Below, piece after piece: positions 46,855-51,070 of a DNA stretch of 51,070 nt. Location: contig CAIPBM010000080.1 in NCBI GenBank assembly GCA_903863295.1, positions 1 to 51,070 on the forward strand, in the 5' to 3' direction. Made by a program: the position numbers and the translations under genes. The notes under the pieces were generated by a model, which ran no database searches, had not been told where the DNA came from, and was given only the letters and a program-made list of their open reading frames with translations. The DNA comes from an uncultured Verrucomicrobiota bacterium. Lineage in GTDB: Bacteria > Verrucomicrobiota > Verrucomicrobiia > Methylacidiphilales > UBA1321. Numbering within the stretch: the first letter of the stretch is position 1; each line of letters starts with the position of its first letter.

Positions 46855-48879
46855 TTAGAGCAGACTCTTGGCGGCTTCGAGGACGTGTTCGGTGGTGAGA
46901 CCGTATTCCTTGAGGATGCGCTCGTAGGGGGCGGAGGCGCCGAACTTGTCGATGCCGATGAACTTGCCGGAGCTGGTGGTGTAGCGCTCCCAGCCGAGAT
47001 GGATGCCGGCTTCGACGGCGACGCGCTTGGTCACCGCCTTGGGCAGGACGCTTTCCTTGTACTCGGCGGACTGCTTTTCGAAGAGCTCCCAGCTCGGCAG
47101 CGAGACGACGCGGGCGGCTTTGCCTTCTTCGCCGAGTTTCTGCCCGGCTTCAAAGGCGAGTTGCACTTCCGAGCCGGTGCCGATGAGGATGATCTCCGGC
47201 GTCGTTCCGGGCTTGGATTCCCAGAGCGTGTAGCCGCCCTTGAGTGCGCCGGAAGCCGGGGCGGTCTTGGTGCGATCAAACACGGGAATGTTCTGGCGGG
47301 TGAGCATGATCGTGCTGGTCTCATGCTTGTGCTGGAGCGCGGCAAGCCAGAGATAACCGGTTTCGTTGGCATCGCCGGGACGCAGGACAAGGACGCCGGG
47401 AATGGCGCGCAGGGTCGCGAGATGCTCGACCGGTTCGTGGGTCGGGCCATCCTCGCCGACGCAGACGGAATCGTGCGTGAAGACGTAGATCGTCTGGATG
47501 CCGCTCAACGCTGCCAGCCGGATCGGGGGGCGCATGTAATCGGTGAAGACAAAGAAGGTCGAGCCGAAGGGGATGAGGCCGCCGTAGTAGGCCATGCCCG
47601 CACAGATCGTTCCCATGCCGTGCTCGCGAATGCCGAAGTGGAGATTACGCCCACCGTAGTTGTCCTTCTCGAAGGAACCGTATTCCTTGATCCAGGTCTT
47701 GGTCGAGGGCGCTAGATCGGCGGAGCCGCCAATGAGATTGGGCACCGCGCCGAAGAGAACCTTGAGCACATCGCCGCCGGCGGTACGGGTCGCCACCGCT
47801 TTACCGGCGGGGAAGACGGGGAGGAGCGATTCGAGATTGGCGGGAAGCGTCTTGGCGAGGAAATCGTCCCAGAGCTGAGCTTTTTCAGGGTACTTGGCCT
47901 TGTACGAGGTGAAGAGCTTGTTCCAGTCGGCTTCCTGCTTGGCCCATTCCTTGCGCTTCTCGGCAAAGAATGATTTAACCCGTTCCGGGACGAGGAACTG
48001 GGCATCTTCCGGCCAGCCGATGTTCTTCTTGGTCGCGGCCACTTCCTCAACGCCGAAGGCATCGGAGTGGGCCTTGGGCTGACCCTGCAATTTGGGCGAG
48101 CCTTTGCCGATGACGGTCTTGCCGATGATGATGGTGGGCTTGCCCTTGGTGGCGGCGGCTTCCTTCAACGCGGCGTCGATCTGGGTCTGGTCGTTGCCGT
48201 TGATGGAGATGACGTGCCAGTGATAGCCCTTGAAGCGCGAGGCGACATCGTCGCTGTAGGAGAGGCTGGTGAAGCCTTCAATGGAGACGCTGTTGTCGTC
48301 ATAGAACCAGACGAGGTTATCAAGGCCGAGGTGACCCGCGAGACCGGCGGCCTCGTGCGAGATGCCTTCCTGCAAGTCGCCGTCGGAGACGATGGCGTAG
48401 GTGCGGTTATCGGAGATGGTGAAATCGGGCGTATTGAACGTGGCGCCGTAAAACTTTTCTGCCATGGCGATACCGACGGAATTGCCGGTGCCCTGGCCGA
48501 GCGGGCCGGTGGTGACTTCCACGCCCTCGGTTTCGTGGCTCTCGGGATGGCCCGGAGTGAGGCTGCCCCACTGGCGGAAATTCTTGAGCTGGTCGAGCGT
48601 CATCTTCTCGAAACCAGTCAGATGCAGGAGCGAGTAGATGAGCATGGAGCCGTGACCCGCCGAGAGAACGAAGCGGTCGCGATTGGCCCACTTGGGATTG
48701 GCTGGATTAAACTTGAGATATTTGGTCCAGAGAACGGTGGCGAAATCGGCACAGCCCATGGGGAGGCCGCAATGGCCGCTCTGGGCTTTCTGGACGGCAT
48801 CGATGGTCAGCGTCTGGATGGTCTTGGGGATGAGGGATTCAATCGGTTCAGTGGCGAAGTGGGCAGGTTCCTGGCTCAT
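46855..48879 (-). CDS. tkt: Transketolase
   Basis: A 674-aa thiamine diphosphate enzyme. The N-terminal domain shows QTLTIDAVQKAQSGHCGLPM, LDQLKNFRQWGSLTPGHPES, EGVEVTTGPLGQGTGNSVGI and the ThDP-Mg motif AIVSDGDLQEGISHEAAGLA. The pyrimidine-binding half has HFGIREHGMGTICAGMAYYG with the catalytic Glu and FVFTDYMRPPIRLAALSG. The C-terminal domain has IDKFGASAPYERILKEYGLT. It transfers two-carbon units in the pentose phosphate pathway. Length and motifs are normal. It is transcribed alone; a hairpin with an adjacent A/T-run at 48920-48963 lies in its presumed leader. Confidence 0.96.
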   Translation of the reverse strand: MSQEPAHFATEPIESLIPKTIQTLTIDAVQKAQSGHCGLPMGCADFATVLWTKYLKFNPANPKWANRDRFVLSAGHGSMLIYSLLHLTGFEKMTLDQLKNFRQWGSLTPGHPESHETEGVEVTTGPLGQGTGNSVGIAMAEKFYGATFNTPDFTISDNRTYAIVSDGDLQEGISHEAAGLAGHLGLDNLVWFYDDNSVSIEGFTSLSYSDDVASRFKGYHWHVISINGNDQTQIDAALKEAAATKGKPTIIIGKTVIGKGSPKLQGQPKAHSDAFGVEEVAATKKNIGWPEDAQFLVPERVKSFFAEKRKEWAKQEADWNKLFTSYKAKYPEKAQLWDDFLAKTLPANLESLLPVFPAGKAVATRTAGGDVLKVLFGAVPNLIGGSADLAPSTKTWIKEYGSFEKDNYGGRNLHFGIREHGMGTICAGMAYYGGLIPFGSTFFVFTDYMRPPIRLAALSGIQTIYVFTHDSVCVGEDGPTHEPVEHLATLRAIPGVLVLRPGDANETGYLWLAALQHKHETSTIMLTRQNIPVFDRTKTAPASGALKGGYTLWESKPGTTPEIILIGTGSEVQLAFEAGQKLGEEGKAARVVSLPSWELFEKQSAEYKESVLPKAVTKRVAVEAGIHLGWERYTTSSGKFIGIDKFGASAPYERILKEYGLTTEHVLEAAKSLL

Positions 48880-49129
48880 AGTAGGTTGAGCCTAACGGTC
48901 GGTGGCGTTCGTGTCGAGGCTCTCTCGCGTGACAGTCAAGTCACGGAGAGAGGTCGTTTTTTTGGGAGGAGAAGCGATTCATCCCATGGAGGTGCCGGCT
49001 TCCGCCGGACCGCCGCAGCTTTGTTAATCACCGAACGGCCCGGCGGGAGCCGGGCCCTCCAGAAAACGAAAGATTAAAAAAACGAAATAAAATGCTTATC
49101 TGTCCGAAAAACGGGACGACACCTTGAAT
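48880..49129. other. Divergent gap with hairpin and GC-rich repeat
   Basis: Contains an inverted repeat 48920-48952 (CTCTCTC..GTGAC / GTCAC..GAGAGAG) followed by GTCGTTTTTTT on the plus strand, which looks like an intrinsic terminator though no plus-strand gene precedes it; on the minus strand it would lie in the tkt leader. Around 49042-49061 GGCCCGGCGGGAGCCGGGCC is another palindrome. No gene seen. Confidence 0.45.
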
Positions 49130-50047
49130 ATGGCATCATCCACCACCACTCCGTCGGGCAGTTCATCGTCGCGTCCTGGTTTCATCCAAATGGGACGAAT
49201 CATCCTCATCCCGCTTTTGCTGGGGGTGTTGAGCTGCATCTTGTCCAGTTGCGCCACCAATACGGTTGGGCCAGCCTTGACCAATCAGGAATTTACTTCT
49301 GGCGGGTTGGGAGGGCCTACCGCACCGACCTTCTGGAATTCACCGATTGCACCGGAAGTCGGCCAGATTTTCAAACGGGAGCAGGGACAGGATGGTAGTG
49401 TCTGGTTTTCTCCGTTCTATGATGGAATGGCAACGGAGGTCAAAGCACGTGCTTATACGGGCTGGAATGCCAGCGGAAACTATTCTCATACCACGGAAAA
49501 AGGACCTAATCTCGACGTGACCTTGGCGTATATGGGGGCGTCCGCCTCAGTGAAGGGTGAGTACATCAAAGCCATTACCGTTAGCGCGAAGGATACGTCG
49601 ATTCAATACGTGAACAGTCCCTTGGGGCTCCAATATAACATCCTGAATGATAAGAGCGTCTACCCGACTTACGTTAACCTTATTGTTAAGGATAGTGAGA
49701 ACCTGCGAAATAGTCGTCTACCCCCGTCGGCGGCAACGTACTGGATGGTCACGACCATCCTTTATTCGAAGGACTTCGACTTCGAAATCAAGCGGACGGT
49801 TGACGGCACGGGAACGATTGGTACGGGAACGTCTGGCAAGCTGGCTCAATTGATCACGGCGGGAGCTATCCCCAGTGGCAACGTCACTGTAGGTGGCAAG
49901 GACAATTCAGATAGCAGCCTCAGCGGAAAACTCGACAAACCGTTCCCGATCTTCGTGAGGATTGTCCCGATCGTGGCTGATTCCTCCGGCGATCTCAGCT
50001 TGGCCAACAGCAGCCTGGTGCCGCCTTTTGAAGAGTCATTAAGGTAA
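49130..50047 (+). CDS. Predicted lipoprotein of unknown function
   Basis: A 305-aa protein from the ATG at 49130; a TTG two codons earlier is possible. After a Ser/Thr/Pro-rich start comes a hydrophobic stretch (GRIILIPLLLGVLSCILSSC), with LSSC fitting a lipobox, so the mature protein probably starts at that Cys and is lipid-anchored. About residues 60-300 contain no motif I know; the composition, rich in Thr, Ser, Gly, Asn and alternating hydrophobics (DVTLAYMGASASVKGEYIKA, FPIFVRIVPIVADSSGDLSL), suggests beta structure. The 33-residue hydrophilic head before the TM is unusual for a lipoprotein. It lies alone between tkt and an SDR gene. Confidence 0.65.
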   Translation: MASSTTTPSGSSSSRPGFIQMGRIILIPLLLGVLSCILSSCATNTVGPALTNQEFTSGGLGGPTAPTFWNSPIAPEVGQIFKREQGQDGSVWFSPFYDGMATEVKARAYTGWNASGNYSHTTEKGPNLDVTLAYMGASASVKGEYIKAITVSAKDTSIQYVNSPLGLQYNILNDKSVYPTYVNLIVKDSENLRNSRLPPSAATYWMVTTILYSKDFDFEIKRTVDGTGTIGTGTSGKLAQLITAGAIPSGNVTVGGKDNSDSSLSGKLDKPFPIFVRIVPIVADSSGDLSLANSSLVPPFEESLR

Positions 50048-50056
50048 TCCCAAAAC

Positions 50057-50752
50057 TCACCACGGAATCTCGCCTTTTTCTTCCAGATAACGGTTGGTCA
50101 GGGAGTGCGGAACATCGGTTACGAGTCGGACGATGTTCTGCGCGCCTTTCTCGACGGGGAGCGGCGCGCTTTCGCCGCCCATGTCGGTGCGGACCCAACC
50201 GGGCGAGGCGACATTCACGCTGATGCCGTGGGGCTGGAGGGCATCGGCGAGCTTCCGGGTGGCGGCGTTGAGGGCTGCTTTTGAGATGCCGTAACCGGCC
50301 CAGCCATCAGTCATCTCGTGGAGCGAACCGAGCCGGCTGCTGACATTAATGACGCGGGAGGGCTTCCCCGCCTTGAGCAGGGGCAGCAAGGCCTGGGTGA
50401 GCAGGACCGGGCCGATGGTATTGGTGACAAAGGTATCGTGAAGTTCCGCAGCGGTGGCTTCGAGGATGCTTCCGCCCCAAGTGGGCAAGATGGCGGCGTT
50501 GTTGATCAGCACATGGAGAGCCTGAATCCGCTGTCCGAGCTCCTTCGCAGCGAGCCGGATACTGGCTTCATCGGCGGTATCGAGAAGGAGAAAATCGACC
50601 TTCAGCTTCTCCCGGGCGAGGATGGCCACGGCGGCGCGTCCCCGCTCTTCCGACCGGGCACTGAGGATGACATGATGGCCGAGGCGGGCAAGCTGGCGGC
50701 AGATTTCGAGGCCGATGCCTTTGTTGCCCCCGGTGACGAGAATGTTACTCAT
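50057..50752 (-). CDS. Short-chain dehydrogenase/reductase (SDR)
   Basis: A 231-aa classical SDR. Cofactor site ILVTGGNKGIGLEICRQLAR (TGxxxGIG), LLLDTADEASIRLAAKELGQ, the NNA motif in LINNAAILPTW, Ser in RVINVSSRLGSLHE, and catalytic Tyr-Lys in YGISKAALNAATRKL. VNVASPGWVRTDMGGESAPL is the usual region after the active site. It most resembles carbonyl reductase-like SDRs acting with NADP(H), but the first Rossmann basic residues do not settle NAD versus NADP. Substrate unknown. The start at 50752 gives MSNILVTGGNK, typical. Confidence 0.93.
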   Translation of the reverse strand: MSNILVTGGNKGIGLEICRQLARLGHHVILSARSEERGRAAVAILAREKLKVDFLLLDTADEASIRLAAKELGQRIQALHVLINNAAILPTWGGSILEATAAELHDTFVTNTIGPVLLTQALLPLLKAGKPSRVINVSSRLGSLHEMTDGWAGYGISKAALNAATRKLADALQPHGISVNVASPGWVRTDMGGESAPLPVEKGAQNIVRLVTDVPHSLTNRYLEEKGEIPW

Positions 50753-50843
50753 GATAACTCAGAACTTAGAACGCAGAACGGCGAAGTAAAGTAGCCCACT
50801 TTCAGACTTCTAACTTCTCCGTTCTGGGTTCATAGTTCCCACG

Positions 50844-51070
50844 ATGAGCGATGAATCGGCAGCCACGGTCGAGCAGGTCATTGCGCCGCCGTCGGCACCG
50901 GAAGTGATCGTGGAGGAGGCCGGTAAATCGGCGCAAAATCTCTGGTGGGATGACCGCGATGAATCGCTCTGGTGGACCGATGTGGAGGGCGGTCGGCTTT
51001 ACCGCCTGAATTTTGAGACGCGGATCCAGAGCGCGATTTATGAGGGGCCCGCCGTCGGCGCGTTTCTGCC
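50844..51070 (+). CDS. SMP-30/gluconolactonase-like protein, truncated by window edge
   Basis: From the ATG at 50844 the frame stays open to the end (75 codons). After an acidic/Ala/Pro head, SAQNLWWDDRDESLWWTDVE and GGRLYRLNFETR match the first blade of SMP-30/gluconolactonase beta-propellers, where relatives have a GP-x-W-D-x-R-D-x-x-L-Y-W-x-D-I pattern. The metal-binding Glu normally just before that blade (E-x-P-x-W) is replaced here by Q-N-L-W, so activity may be altered. Members hydrolyse sugar lactones. The rest is outside the window. Confidence 0.7.
   Translation, partial: MSDESAATVEQVIAPPSAPEVIVEEAGKSAQNLWWDDRDESLWWTDVEGGRLYRLNFETRIQSAIYEGPAVGAFL

Overview
The window comes from a Gram-negative bacterium of moderately high GC, most likely a member of the Verrucomicrobiota. 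I infer this from the mix of genes, not from any rRNA. It has an outer membrane and lipid A (bamA-ompH-lpxD and LPS-type GT9 glycosyltransferases). It also has two adjacent pseudopilins with the N-terminal FTLVELL..IAIIAILA segment, a PEP-CTERM exported protein, a PUR-domain protein and a PafA/Dop (Pup ligase) family enzyme. Planctomycetota or another PVC-group lineage cannot be excluded. No plasmid or phage backbone, complete IS or CRISPR array is visible.

Layout. 1-4087 (minus): coupled glycosyltransferase operon with three GT9 genes and a truncated GT4. 4088-4527: array of palindromes. 4528-6445: aldo/keto reductase, PUR-domain protein, rplI. 6862-13256: bamA, ompH, lpxD, then aguB and aguA (agmatine to putrescine). 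13327-18017: catalase-like peroxidase, a PqqD-like/ATP-grasp pair on the opposite strand, and an OmpR/CpxA-like two-component system. 18131-22286: M20 peptidase and an unusual glycoside hydrolase-glycosyltransferase-membrane fusion. 22329-24876: accessory patch with a ParE-type toxin-antitoxin pair, a trpF remnant, two degraded tRNA-Lys 3' halves, a PEP-CTERM gene, a Tat-exported cupin and an intact tRNA-Lys(CTT). 24970-29709 (minus): two TPM-domain proteins, LemA, a LysM-NlpC/P60 hydrolase and a DUF4239-like membrane protein. 30228-31619: solitary PafA/Dop-family ligase between repeat blocks. 31803-34867: truA-ruvX, a cyclophilin and a cNMP-binding histidine kinase. 34979-36303: two pseudopilins. 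36601-41544: priA, a HEFTH membrane protein, argS. 41550-42789 (minus): small membrane protein, glutathione peroxidase, 71-aa orphan. 42908-46649: a Tudor/CarD-like protein coupled to an AaeB-AaeX-AaeA-type efflux operon. 46855-51070: transketolase, a lipoprotein, an SDR oxidoreductase and a truncated SMP-30-like protein.

The most striking non-coding signal is that nearly every longer intergenic gap is filled with short palindromes from a few families, arranged as mosaics. Between copies, substitutions on one stem arm are often matched on the other, so pairing is preserved. This points to selection on a folded RNA or cruciform. Other leads are the solitary Pup-ligase homologue, the PqqD-like/ATP-grasp pair, the hydrolase-glycosyltransferase fusion, and single-gene cassettes bounded by tRNA-Lys fragments.

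All function calls rest on motifs and family resemblance recognised by eye; no database search was run.
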